Shown: piece by piece, positions 51,053 to 63,758 of the stretch
Position numbering within the stretch: the stretch's first letter is position 1
Layout: every line of letters begins with the position of its first letter
From: Thalassotalea ponticola
GTDB taxonomy: Bacteria; Pseudomonadota; Gammaproteobacteria; Enterobacterales; Alteromonadaceae
Direction: 5' to 3'
Length of the DNA: 64,000 bases
NCBI RefSeq assembly: GCF_041379045.1
Contig: NZ_CP166871.1
Coordinates: forward strand, 2,294,001 to 2,358,000
Translations under genes and position numbers: made by a program
Notes under the pieces: model-generated
Seen by the model: only the letters and a program-made list of their open reading frames with translations
The model's database searches: none
Told to the model about the DNA's origin: nothing

Positions 51053-51487
51053 CTACGTTTTTCGGTTAAATCGACTTGTCTTAGCTTGGTGGCAGTGTTC
51101 GCACAGGGTCTCGAGGTTAGACAGCTCAAGTTCCAGCTCTGGGTATTTGGCTCGTTCTTTTATGTGGTTGACTTCGAGCTTGCTTTCGCTGGCACTTGCA
51201 CCGCATAACTTACAACGCGATTTATCTCGCTCTAACGCTTGCACGCGAAGCTCTTTCCACTGAGGCGTTAAATAAAAATTAGGCGTGTTATTTTGTTCAC
51301 TATACGGTACGTCTTCAGCTCTGCTAAACGTTGTTGGGCCGTTATTGATTGAATACAATATGGCCTGTTTACTTACCGTCTTTGCGTGTTTAACCAACCA
51401 TTTGTAAATATGGGTATGCGCTCGTTTATCATCAACGTATTGTTTACGCTGCGTTTTACCGTTTAAAATATAGGTTACCTGAGTCAT
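51053..51487 (-). CDS. HNH endonuclease (fourth gene of the condensin-like operon)
   Basis: 144 residues. The C-terminal half is a zinc-type HNH nuclease: CKLC (92-95), EVNHI (Asn107-His108 at the catalytic position, where Asp-His is also common), NLETL with Asn124, and CEHCHQAK (129-136). The N-terminal 70 residues form a small separate domain (YILNGKTQRKQYVDDKRAH...) of unknown role, perhaps DNA or partner binding. The ATG is 2 nt after the stop of the MksF-like gene, so it is cotranscribed. This position is filled by the Toprim nuclease JetD/MksG in known Wadjet systems. Confidence 0.85.
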   Translation of the reverse strand: MTQVTYILNGKTQRKQYVDDKRAHTHIYKWLVKHAKTVSKQAILYSINNGPTTFSRAEDVPYSEQNNTPNFYLTPQWKELRVQALERDKSRCKLCGASASESKLEVNHIKERAKYPELELELSNLETLCEHCHQAKTSRFNRKT

Positions 51488-51489
51488 CG

Positions 51490-52710
51490 CTAACGCAGTC
51501 CTAACGACACATCTTCAATGATAAAGTTACCTGTAAAAATCGGATCTGGTCGTCCAAAAGAGTCGATTTCAAAGAAATCTTGCTCATCTTCGCTAAGCCC
51601 AGTAAAGCCATTAATAACGGCATAAACCCAGACTTCTTGATCAAATTCAAGACCGTGCTGATGGTGGTACTCAAGTGCCGAGATGGGCGCTGCACAATCA
51701 ATAATATGGACAAAGTATTGCTCAACCGATTGCTTTAAACCATCGTCTTCAAGATCAATCCCCTCAATATCGGTAACCTCAAAATTTTGCGCTTGCCGTT
51801 GCTGCTGATTCTCACTGCGACTGTGACGCACTTGTTTGATACGATTAACAATATCAGTAAAAGCGTGTTCGTGTTCAATGTTATTCACATCAACGCTCGC
51901 GGGTTGCATAATGACCTTCGCCTGATTGAACAGTTCGGGAATATTATGCAATGCGCCGTAATCGTTAAGCCGATAATCAGGCTTTTGTTGATGGTGTAAG
52001 ACAAAGCCCTTTAACAATTGTGATCGGTGTAGGTACTGTCTAAATTTACCCAGTAAATCAATAAGTTTTGCTTGTGCAACACTCAACTCTTGCCCTATTT
52101 CGGTGTGGCTTTTTTGCAATTGCACGACCAACAAACGACGCAGCTCTCGATTCGATCCCGCCAAATCGGCTAGTTCGTTAAACTGAAACATTTCTAGTTG
52201 CTGGCGCATTTGTGTCAATTGGCTTTGCGCTAATTCATTTTCGCGAATCTTAGCGTTAATCGAAGCCACGTAACCAAATTCATTGTGAATACGTCGCCAC
52301 AAACTTCTCACATTGGACTTTAAACTATCGACTAAGGTGTATACTTGCTCGGCTAAATCTTCTAAAAACACTTCCGCTTCACTGTGCGCATGACGATGCA
52401 GTGCTTCTTTATAGTGCTTAGTGACGGTCTTAATGGTTGCCAACTTTGAGCCCACATTGGCATCAAGTTGACGATTTCGCTCGTCTTTTAAGCTATTTTC
52501 TAACAGGGCGCGCATTGAACTGCGCAAGCGCAGATCTTCTCCCGGCTCGGGTCGCCAAAGCACTCCCAGATCCATCAACTTCTCTAACGCAGCAATGTCA
52601 AAATCAAGCTCGCTTACTCGACCAGATACATACCCTTGCATAATGATATCGGCATGCTTGGCCAAGGCTTTTAACAGTTTTACGCCACTGGTAGTTAACT
52701 GTGAGCTCAC
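51490..52710 (-). CDS. MukF/MksF-like (kleisin) subunit
   Basis: 406 residues. No signature I can name; assignment rests on context with an SMC-like ATPase and on layout. The N-terminus looks like winged-helix (LLKALAKHADIIMQGYVSGRVSELDFD), the middle is a long helical bundle (about 80-230, HRHAHSEAEVFLEDLAEQVYTLVDSLKS), then an acidic linker (FEVTDIEGIDLEDDGLKQS) and a C-terminal domain. That resembles MukF/JetA. GTG start overlaps the preceding stop by 4 nt (GTGA), with GGGAG 7 nt upstream. Confidence 0.65.
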   Translation of the reverse strand: MSSQLTTSGVKLLKALAKHADIIMQGYVSGRVSELDFDIAALEKLMDLGVLWRPEPGEDLRLRSSMRALLENSLKDERNRQLDANVGSKLATIKTVTKHYKEALHRHAHSEAEVFLEDLAEQVYTLVDSLKSNVRSLWRRIHNEFGYVASINAKIRENELAQSQLTQMRQQLEMFQFNELADLAGSNRELRRLLVVQLQKSHTEIGQELSVAQAKLIDLLGKFRQYLHRSQLLKGFVLHHQQKPDYRLNDYGALHNIPELFNQAKVIMQPASVDVNNIEHEHAFTDIVNRIKQVRHSRSENQQQRQAQNFEVTDIEGIDLEDDGLKQSVEQYFVHIIDCAAPISALEYHHQHGLEFDQEVWVYAVINGFTGLSEDEQDFFEIDSFGRPDPIFTGNFIIEDVSLGLR

Positions 52711-53342
52711 AGTAAGTCTCCCTGCTCGATTGCCATTTCAGCCTGTTGCTCTAGACCTAAATTTTCAGCCTCATCAATAAAGCGAATGACATCAAATACA
52801 TAATCTACTTTACCTGTGACCAAGTAGATTTGAGTATCCGGGTTAGGGCGCAGCAAATAGCCTAAGTCGACTAAACGCTTGAATATTTGTTTTAGCTGGC
52901 CATCAATGGCACTACTCATTGAGTTGAACAAACCATATCGGGCAATTTTCGCTAATTGCTCTGCAAACGCAGGCGTATCCTCTATAACCGTTTGCAGTTC
53001 ATTTAAGCGGATCACTTTGCCTTCCGATAGCGGTGCATTGTCGCCCCTCGCCTCTTGTACAAGCACTAACCACTCAACCAAGGGAAGTAACGAGCCTGCC
53101 GTCTCTCTAAATTGGCTGGCAACGTGTTTGCGCTCTTGCTCACCAATGGCCTGATAGGCGCAAAATATCACACTGCCTTCATTAGCTGTGGCGATTGTCC
53201 GGTTCATCGTATTTAACGTGCGTTCGAGTTCCTCACAATGTTCACTATTTTGCAGATATTGAAACGCTAATTCGTTACTGGTTTTACAAATAAAGCCACC
53301 GCTGAGCAGTGTTTCCATTATTTGTCCTTGTAAACTGATCAC
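52707..53342 (-). CDS. MukE/MksE-like (KITE) subunit
   Basis: 211 residues, mainly helical with winged-helix-like ends (LLSGGFICKTSNELAFQYL near the start; LVDLGYLLRPNPDTQIYLVTG near the end). Size and position between the SMC gene and the MukF-like gene point to the MukE/JetB role of bridging kleisin and DNA. GTG at 53342 overlaps the SMC stop by 4 nt and has a perfect AGGAGG 7 nt upstream. An ATG at 53318 with AAGGA upstream is an alternative start. Family not recognised by sequence alone. Confidence 0.62.
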   Translation of the reverse strand: MISLQGQIMETLLSGGFICKTSNELAFQYLQNSEHCEELERTLNTMNRTIATANEGSVIFCAYQAIGEQERKHVASQFRETAGSLLPLVEWLVLVQEARGDNAPLSEGKVIRLNELQTVIEDTPAFAEQLAKIARYGLFNSMSSAIDGQLKQIFKRLVDLGYLLRPNPDTQIYLVTGKVDYVFDVIRFIDEAENLGLEQQAEMAIEQGDLL

Positions 53343-56300
53343 AGTGCTACCTCCTGCGCTCGGCGCTGCTTAAGCTTTTCGGCAATAGGGTTTACTTTCG
53401 GTTGTACCATGCGCAACTTTTGTGTTGTTGCATTCTTGTCAATTAAGTAGCGATTTTTAAAGAAGTGCAGCACATCAGACTCAGGGTTCGGAAAGGCTCC
53501 GAGCACACTGATATTATTGGCTGCACAAGCATCAAATATTTTCTTCACATTCTTATTTGCCAATGTACCGATTTCATCTATTGGCCAATGAATCACGGCC
53601 TTTGAATCACCTCGGAGCAGACGAGTGAAAGCCAATAAGAACTTACACAAGATAAGGTAAGCCATACCGTGACTCGACGATTCATTTAGTTGTCGATCAG
53701 TACGGATAACGAGATTTGAATTGCCTTCTTTTAAATGCAGTTCGATATCAAGTAATTGACCAACACCGCCAGTCATTGTCGCACGTCCGAGCACATCCAA
53801 TACTTCTCGAATAGTTAACATATAGTCTTCATCAGGCAAAACTGCGGACTCGTCAGCTAGCCACTGCTGATGTAACTTATTAAATTTTTGCAGCGTAGGC
53901 CAAAAGTCAAACTCACTGATCCGAGAACGAATTTTTACGCTCGACTCACTGACACCATCTAAAAACAATTCTTGATCGACTTGTTTTGATATGCGTCGCG
54001 ATTGCGCCGCGATACGTTTATCTATGTCGGCGAGAATATTGTAATATTGAGTTAAATCATTACCAAAGTTTAAACCGTTATTGCGCACACCTTCCAAGTG
54101 CTGAGGAACCATAACGGTTAATAGCAGATCGAGCTCTTTAACCATTTTACGACAGTCTAAGACCATAATGCCTTGACCGTTCTCGATCTGGCATTCACTG
54201 CGTGCCCGCTCCCATGTTTCGGTTAAACTAATACCGGATTTTTGACCAATCGCATTGTCAAAATAGTGAACGTAATCATCAATCTGCTGCAACGCTTGAC
54301 GATGTTGGCTGAATAATTCACTCGCTTCACTAACCCGCGAGGCAACGGTTCCCGACTCTTGCTGAGCGGCGATGGTTGGCAACTTAACAAGAGCATACTG
54401 CTGTTTTATTTGATTGATCTGTTTTACTAACTCATTTTGCTCGCTCAATGCTTTGTCGAGTTGTTGCAATTGTTCTTGGTATTGTTGCTTTTGCTGCCGA
54501 TAGTTACTTTGCTGATTCGCAAGTTGGCGTTCACTGTTAGCCTTGTTATCTTTTGCTTTTGCCAGTTGTTGTAAGTATTGCGCTTTTTGTTTGCTGAACA
54601 CTAAATCATACCAGCGCAGGTACTCAGCAACACTATCGCGGTGCTTATTGGTCACCTCGATTTGTTCCGACAATTCGGTAATTTGCTGTTTCAATAGCGC
54701 GATTTGTTCAACGTCAACCTCTCGATTGGCCAATTCATCTTGGTACCACTTTTTAGCCGCTTTCACACCTAACTTATATTGTTGTTTTGCATCATCAATT
54801 TGCCCATTGGCATTATCGAGCTTTTGCTGAATATCATTGATAATTTGTTGCCAATGCAGCTCGTGCTCCATCTTCTCATCGTGACACGCATCTTTGTGCT
54901 CATCTATCGCTTGTGCTTTATTGAGCGTCAGTTTATCAATTTTACTTTGCTCGTTGACAAGCTCTTTTTGACGCTTTTGTTTGCGTTCCAATAACGCTTG
55001 CTTTTGCTCGGCGCGCAATTGTGTTTTTTCTTCCTGGACTCGCAGACGCGCTTGCTGTTTAAATTGACATTTGGATGTTAACGCTGTGCAGTCGTTTTGA
55101 GCATTGTTAACTTGACTATTCAATTCCTCTAACTGCTTAGATAACTGTTGCTTTTCGTTAATTACCTGGGTCAACTGCTGTTGTGCCAGTTGCAGTTGTT
55201 GTTCGAGCTCTGCCTGTGATTGCAATAGTTCACTTTCTTCAATCACGCTCGTATCAACGCATACGCCAAACAAGGTATTTTGGGTTTGATGATCATCGCT
55301 TAATACCGGCGACAAATCGCTGCGATTGAGTAAACTTGGATCGATAAGCTTACCCAGGTTATCTTGCCAACCTTGGCATTCGTTGCGCAAAAACTGTAAC
55401 AGTGTGCGTTCACCTGGGTTTAACCACGAGTCGACTTCATCAACTTTTGCTTGCGCTTGCTTTACTTTGAGAGACGCTTTTTGCAATTGTTCATGAACAG
55501 CGATTTGTTGATACTTCAATTGCTGAGTCTGCTCTTGTTTCTTTGTCAGTTGCTCGCGTAGCACATCTTCTTCGCGCTGTGCTTCTTCAATACGCGCTTC
55601 AAGTTGCGCCATCGCTTGCTGCTCTTGTGTAGTTGGACCACTAAGTTCTATTTCAGTGGTGAGTTTTTGCAACGCCATGTTTGCCTGTTGCAGTTGAGCG
55701 TCAAAGTCACTAACGATGCGTTGATACTTGTTGTCTTGCTGCAACTTTAACTGATGTAAGGCATCATTTTCTAACCTTTGTTGGCCTTGCAGTTCTGCTG
55801 TAATCGTATCCTTAAGTTGGGACAACTGAGCAATACTTTTGCTTTGTTTTTTCTCAAGTTCGGCTTGTCGTTTGTGGTAAGCCGCTTCAATATCTTGATG
55901 CTCTGCTGTCAACAAGGCGTGCTGTTCACTAGCCGACTGAAGCTGTGATTGCCATGATGGGATCCGATCAATATTTAATTTGTGCTGTTCAATATTGCGA
56001 TCTTGCCAACCATTAAAATCATCTTCGATTTTATCAAGGTGTTGCTCGGCGCTAGAGACATCCGCCTTAGCGACAGATATATCTCGATTTAACTGATCTC
56101 GAGTAGCGTCAAACTCAGCATTGAGTGCAGTCAATTTTTCTTTGTACAATTGCTGATCACTTTGTGCTTTAACAATTGCCTCGGCCAAAATCGAGTAATC
56201 ATTACTCAATTGATGCTGTAACTGTGCCAAGCGTTGCTCGCTGTGTTCAACCCCAGCATTAACTTGTTTCAACTTGTCATATTGTGGCATCAACTCGTCA

Positions 56301-57022
56301 AATTGGCGGATCAGAGAGCACTCCTTACGCCAATCTTCTACTTGCGACTTGGAAATTTTACTACTCGGAGTTTGAACGCCATCTTCTTCTAAGATTGCAG
56401 CGATCATCGCCTTGATGGTTTCCATTTTACCTTCTTTCGAATGAACCGCTTTAATCAGCTTTTCAATATGGCGTAATTTAGCATTGTGCTCACATAGGCT
56501 AAACAAACGCGCCGCATTGACCAAGTCGCGTTTATGACTGCTGTTATTCATCATCGCACGGTCATTTTGAATCACAGCCTTAAACTCTTTGGTATTTAAT
56601 GCCTTGGTAACTGCCACACCTTCGCGTTTACAGGCTTTTACCACTTCACTCACACCAATAGAGCGCTTGCCAGAAAGATCGTCACCAATAAAGTCATTAA
56701 CGTTGAAAGGCTTTTCGATAAAACGATATTGAACGCCAGTTGCAGAGGACGTCAACACCGCCATACACACCTGTTGATCAATTCGTTGATACTCATAAAT
56801 TATGTAACTAGACTCGCGTGGCAAATACCACTTTTGAAAGTTATCGCGTGTGGCGGGAACTACCTTGTTGGGTGATTCACCAAAAAACACCGGTACGAGA
56901 CGTTGCAATGTGGTCTTACCGGAGGCATTGGTGCCACAAATATTGGTATGTCCGCTGAGTTTAAGTTCTACCAGCCCTGGAAGGTGAGTGTCGATCAAAA
57001 TGATCCGTTGTAAGCCTGACAT
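53339..57022 (-). CDS. SMC/MukB-like ATPase (condensin-like)
   Basis: 1227 residues with SMC architecture. N-terminal head with Walker A GTNASGKTT (30-38) and DTHLPGLVELKLSGHTNICG before it. Coiled coil from about 230 to 525 and 600 to 880, very rich in Gln, Glu, Lys and Leu. A globular hinge sits at about 530-600 (PGERTLLQFLRNECQGW...LFGVCVDTSVIE). The C-terminal head has the signature-like ESSSHG (1114-1119) and Walker B with the catalytic acid in IHWPIDEIG (Asp1149, Glu1150). It resembles the MukB/MksB/JetC and DUF3584 group. First gene of the four-gene operon; ATG at 57022. Confidence 0.88.
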   Translation of the reverse strand: MSGLQRIILIDTHLPGLVELKLSGHTNICGTNASGKTTLQRLVPVFFGESPNKVVPATRDNFQKWYLPRESSYIIYEYQRIDQQVCMAVLTSSATGVQYRFIEKPFNVNDFIGDDLSGKRSIGVSEVVKACKREGVAVTKALNTKEFKAVIQNDRAMMNNSSHKRDLVNAARLFSLCEHNAKLRHIEKLIKAVHSKEGKMETIKAMIAAILEEDGVQTPSSKISKSQVEDWRKECSLIRQFDELMPQYDKLKQVNAGVEHSEQRLAQLQHQLSNDYSILAEAIVKAQSDQQLYKEKLTALNAEFDATRDQLNRDISVAKADVSSAEQHLDKIEDDFNGWQDRNIEQHKLNIDRIPSWQSQLQSASEQHALLTAEHQDIEAAYHKRQAELEKKQSKSIAQLSQLKDTITAELQGQQRLENDALHQLKLQQDNKYQRIVSDFDAQLQQANMALQKLTTEIELSGPTTQEQQAMAQLEARIEEAQREEDVLREQLTKKQEQTQQLKYQQIAVHEQLQKASLKVKQAQAKVDEVDSWLNPGERTLLQFLRNECQGWQDNLGKLIDPSLLNRSDLSPVLSDDHQTQNTLFGVCVDTSVIEESELLQSQAELEQQLQLAQQQLTQVINEKQQLSKQLEELNSQVNNAQNDCTALTSKCQFKQQARLRVQEEKTQLRAEQKQALLERKQKRQKELVNEQSKIDKLTLNKAQAIDEHKDACHDEKMEHELHWQQIINDIQQKLDNANGQIDDAKQQYKLGVKAAKKWYQDELANREVDVEQIALLKQQITELSEQIEVTNKHRDSVAEYLRWYDLVFSKQKAQYLQQLAKAKDNKANSERQLANQQSNYRQQKQQYQEQLQQLDKALSEQNELVKQINQIKQQYALVKLPTIAAQQESGTVASRVSEASELFSQHRQALQQIDDYVHYFDNAIGQKSGISLTETWERARSECQIENGQGIMVLDCRKMVKELDLLLTVMVPQHLEGVRNNGLNFGNDLTQYYNILADIDKRIAAQSRRISKQVDQELFLDGVSESSVKIRSRISEFDFWPTLQKFNKLHQQWLADESAVLPDEDYMLTIREVLDVLGRATMTGGVGQLLDIELHLKEGNSNLVIRTDRQLNESSSHGMAYLILCKFLLAFTRLLRGDSKAVIHWPIDEIGTLANKNVKKIFDACAANNISVLGAFPNPESDVLHFFKNRYLIDKNATTQKLRMVQPKVNPIAEKLKQRRAQEVAL

Positions 57023-57054
57023 AATTCGATTAGCCTAATTTCTACAATTGCCTT

Positions 57055-57083
57055 ATCTTAAAAGCGGTAGCCAGCCTTGTAAA
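57055..57083 (-). promoter_or_regulatory. Candidate promoter of the condensin-like operon
   Basis: Minus-strand TTTACA (57078-57083), 17-nt spacer, TAAGAT (57055-57060). It predicts a leader of about 26 nt before the SMC-like ATG and would drive all four genes. The rest of the 377-nt divergent gap to 57399 shows no gene. Confidence 0.55.
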
Positions 57084-57399
57084 CCGAAACATCCAGCTAA
57101 TTGCTTCGCTTGTAGCGTTTGTCGGAAGATGTCAGTAAGATTGTATAAAAGCTGGTCATTCAAACGACTCTATCATTAGCCACTATTGAGTGAGCGTTAA
57201 TTTAACAGCTAGGGAAATGCCATCGATGCAATGCTAATGAAAATAGAGTTACGACTAATTAACAGCATAAAGTGAAGTAATGTTCAGACATCGACAAGGC
57301 GATGATCTCAGCTGACGTTTCAACCATATATCTTAGCGTTTGCATCGATATGTCAACGACTCAACACTTTACGCTAGGGCACAACACTACGGGAAATTT

Positions 57400-58062
57400 A
57401 TGCACCATTATCAGCTCTACATATTCGATTGGGATGGCACATTGATGAACTCTATCAATAAAATTGTTGCGTCATTACAACACGCAGCCGAGTGCGCTGA
57501 ATTACCCATACCGTCTCAGAGTGACTGTAAGAAAATTATTGGTGCAGGAATGTCACAAGCGGCAATGACGTTATTTCCCAAAGCAACGGTGGATCAGTTA
57601 ATGGAACTTGAACAGGCTTACCGTCGTCACTTTGTATTTGAGAATCGCGTTGCATCGCCTCTTTATCCAGGATGCCTGGATTTAATCAACAATCTACAGC
57701 GGTCTAATAAACAGTTAGCGATTGCAACCAGCAAAGGTCGCATCGGCTTAGATAACTGCCTTCGCAGTTATAACTTAGATGGTGTATTTGATTGTTTGCG
57801 CACGGCGGATGATGCCAAGCCCAAACCTCACCCTGACATGCTAGAGCAAATTCTCAGCGCCATGAATATGAATAGGAAAGATGCGCTATATATCGGCGAT
57901 AGTCGCTACGATATTGAAATGGCTAATAATGCGAGCATCGATAGCATAGCTATTACCCACGGTGCGGGAGAAGTTGAAGATTTAATACAAAGTAGGCCTA
58001 CAAAATTGGTCAACTCGATAGATGAATTGGCTAGGCAGATATTAATCTCTAACAATCAGTAA
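57400..58062 (+). CDS. HAD-superfamily phosphatase (phosphoglycolate phosphatase-like)
   Basis: About 220 residues from the ATG at 57400 (MHHYQLYIFDWDGTLMNS, with GGGAAA upstream); a longer frame to 57340 is less likely. HAD motifs: I DWDGTLMNS, II ATSKGR, III KPKPHPDM and IV YIGDSRYDIEMANNA. The cap domain is of the small helical HAD-IA type. Family members include Gph and other sugar- or nucleotide-phosphatases; the substrate cannot be read off. Divergent from the condensin-like operon and convergent with the rRNA operon. Confidence 0.85.
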   Translation: MHHYQLYIFDWDGTLMNSINKIVASLQHAAECAELPIPSQSDCKKIIGAGMSQAAMTLFPKATVDQLMELEQAYRRHFVFENRVASPLYPGCLDLINNLQRSNKQLAIATSKGRIGLDNCLRSYNLDGVFDCLRTADDAKPKPHPDMLEQILSAMNMNRKDALYIGDSRYDIEMANNASIDSIAITHGAGEVEDLIQSRPTKLVNSIDELARQILISNNQ

Positions 58063-58323
58063 AACGAGGCTTGAGTCAAATCAACTGGCTAATTAACGCT
58101 TTTAAATAACCAATCTAATGCAACTTGAATTTGGTTAGTATTCGCGTTAATTGGTCACAGTCGCTCTCCGTTTCTTGTTGATTGTTGATTGTTGATTGGT
58201 CGAAACTATCAACTAAACTAAGGGAAACTTTTATTTGCCCAATCGGACACACTTCTGTGGGACGGTATGTATGGGTATGATAAATACCTGTAAATAGAAG
58301 GGATACAGCTGATTACAAAAAGC
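58063..58323. other. Gene-free gap before the rRNA operon
   Basis: Nothing coding is seen. It holds a short tandem repeat, three copies of GTTGATT at 58177-58197, and no obvious terminator for the HAD gene apart from the shared hairpin at 58325-58351. Confidence 0.5.
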
Positions 58324-58324
58324 A

Positions 58325-58351
58325 AAAAACCCGTCACAAGGACGGGTTTTT
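58325..58351 (-). terminator. Rho-independent terminator of the rRNA operon
   Basis: 11-bp perfect stem (AAAAACCCGTC/GACGGGTTTTT), 5-nt loop, T run on the minus strand. It is 10 nt past the second 5S gene; it could also stop the HAD transcript from the other side. Confidence 0.88.
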
Positions 58352-58360
58352 ATTAATAGG

Positions 58361-58478
58361 AACCTAGCGATGACCTACTCTCACATGGGAACTCCCACAC
58401 TACCATCGGCGCTACTTCGTTTCACTTCTGAGTTCGGCATGGGTTCAGGTGGTTCCAAAGTGCTATTGTCGCTAGATA
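58361..58478 (-). rRNA. rrf: 5S ribosomal RNA, distal copy
   Basis: About 118 nt, with typical 5S internal sequence (GCCGAACTCAGAAGTGAAAC). It is identical to the proximal copy except at four positions, all in helix I. Lies behind a terminator that separates it from the proximal copy, so its own expression depends on read-through or a local promoter. Confidence 0.95.
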
Positions 58479-58502
58479 AAAAACGTCTAGATTTTTAAAC
58501 TC

Positions 58503-58538
58503 TAAGTTAATATTACTAGTTAAAGTAATATTAACTTA
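58503..58538. repeat. Perfect AT-rich inverted repeat between the two 5S genes
   Basis: Arms TAAGTTAATATTAC/GTAATATTAACTTA, 14 bp each and perfect, with an 8-nt loop. Lies between the inter-5S terminator and the distal 5S gene. It may be an RNase processing stem or a remnant of the duplication. Confidence 0.75.
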
Positions 58539-58550
58539 AAGTTCAGAGTA

Positions 58551-58578
58551 AAAAGCCCGTCTCAATCAACGGGCTTTT
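58551..58578 (-). terminator. Terminator between the two 5S genes
   Basis: 10-bp stem (AAAAGCCCGT/ACGGGCTTTT), 8-nt loop, and T run on the minus strand, 11 nt after the proximal 5S copy. Would end the rRNA transcript before the second 5S. Confidence 0.8.
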
Positions 58579-58588
58579 TTCAATTAGG

Positions 58589-58706
58589 AGCCTGGCGATG
58601 ACCTACTCTCACATGGGAACTCCCACACTACCATCGGCGCTACTTCGTTTCACTTCTGAGTTCGGCATGGGTTCAGGTGGTTCCAAAGTGCTATTGTCGC
58701 CAGACA
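58589..58706 (-). rRNA. rrf: 5S ribosomal RNA, proximal copy
   Basis: About 118 nt, 155 nt after the 23S gene. Standard 5S of the 50S subunit. Differs from the distal copy at two base pairs of helix I (two G-C pairs here, A-U in the other). Confidence 0.96.
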
Positions 58707-58860
58707 AAAAACTTTTATACATGGATGTATTTATGTCGCGATGCCATGGATGGCTTGGAGCGACGTCTCCACGTAATTAATAATCTGGAAAGCGATATTT
58801 ACTCAATTCTTAATCATGCGTGATGATTATCAGACCATACGAAAACCTCTTGGGTGTTGT
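58707..58860 (-). other. 23S-5S spacer
   Basis: No tRNA seen. It contains two GGATG-core hairpins (58717-58730 and 58743-58754). Just upstream of the 23S 3' end, 58852-58869 (14 contiguous pairs) is complementary to the 23S 5' flank at 61739-61755, the expected pre-23S processing stem. Confidence 0.7.
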
Positions 58861-61745
<2,885 letters not shown>

Positions 61746-62136
61746 ATACAACCCCAAAAAGTCTTGCTTGTCTTTTGCGTTATTAGCTGCGTTACGCTTG
61801 ATGTTCGTTGGTCATTACCCGAAGGTAACTCCCTGCCTCACATCATCGCAAGCCTTGCTACTAAAGCAAAATCTGTACAATACAGTTGCTGAGTAATTTG
61901 GTGACAAAACCAAATTCAAATGTATGTCTGACATTTTCACGCATTCATTAAGAATGTTCCAAACAAGGATGTTTGGATGTCGAATTGTACACGGATGTAC
62001 TTAATTCGACCCTTGAGTATTGATTTTTTTAAAAATCATGAAGAATTTCTTCTTCGTTGGTATTTATATCTTATGCAACACCGTGCGACACGTTGTTGCC
62101 AATACAAACACCGGGTTTAATATCAGCTTTCCAAAT

Positions 62137-62148
62137 TGTTAAAGAGCA
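62137..62148 (-). promoter_or_regulatory. boxA antitermination element in the spacer
   Basis: Reads TGCTCTTTAACA on the minus strand, the exact rRNA boxA consensus bound by NusB-NusE. Prevents Rho from ending the transcript before 23S. Confidence 0.88.
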
Positions 62149-62168
62149 TCATGCAATCGCATGCGAAT

Positions 62169-62195
62169 GTTATCATTCAATTTGTGTGAACACTC
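62169..62195 (-). other. Pre-16S processing stem, 3' arm
   Basis: 27 nt that pair with 63857-63883 in the leader: 24 Watson-Crick pairs, two G-U and one mismatch. Together they loop out the 16S gene, the classical RNase III substrate. Confidence 0.85.
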
Positions 62196-62218
62196 AAAAG
62201 ACAGTGTTTTACTTAAGG

Positions 62219-63758
<1,540 letters not shown>

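Larger units (their letters stand above)
61746..62218 (-). other. 16S-23S internal transcribed spacer without tRNA
   Basis: 473 nt with no tRNA-like cloverleaf that I can find; many gammaproteobacterial operons carry tRNA-Ile/Ala or tRNA-Glu here. Contents: GGATG-core hairpins at 61959-61976 and 61979-62010, a boxA at 62137-62148, and the 3' arm of the pre-16S processing stem at 62169-62195. Confidence 0.75.

Noticed and set aside
51053..57022. Classical Wadjet (JetABCD) or Lamassu
   Set aside because: No Toprim/DUF2220 JetD gene is present and the order and nuclease differ; Lamassu lacks the MukE/MukF-like pair. I therefore describe it as Wadjet-like only.
58177..58197. Three tandem GTTGATT copies as a CRISPR or integration signal
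   Set aside because: Too short, no spacers, no cas or integrase genes; a simple slippage repeat is enough.
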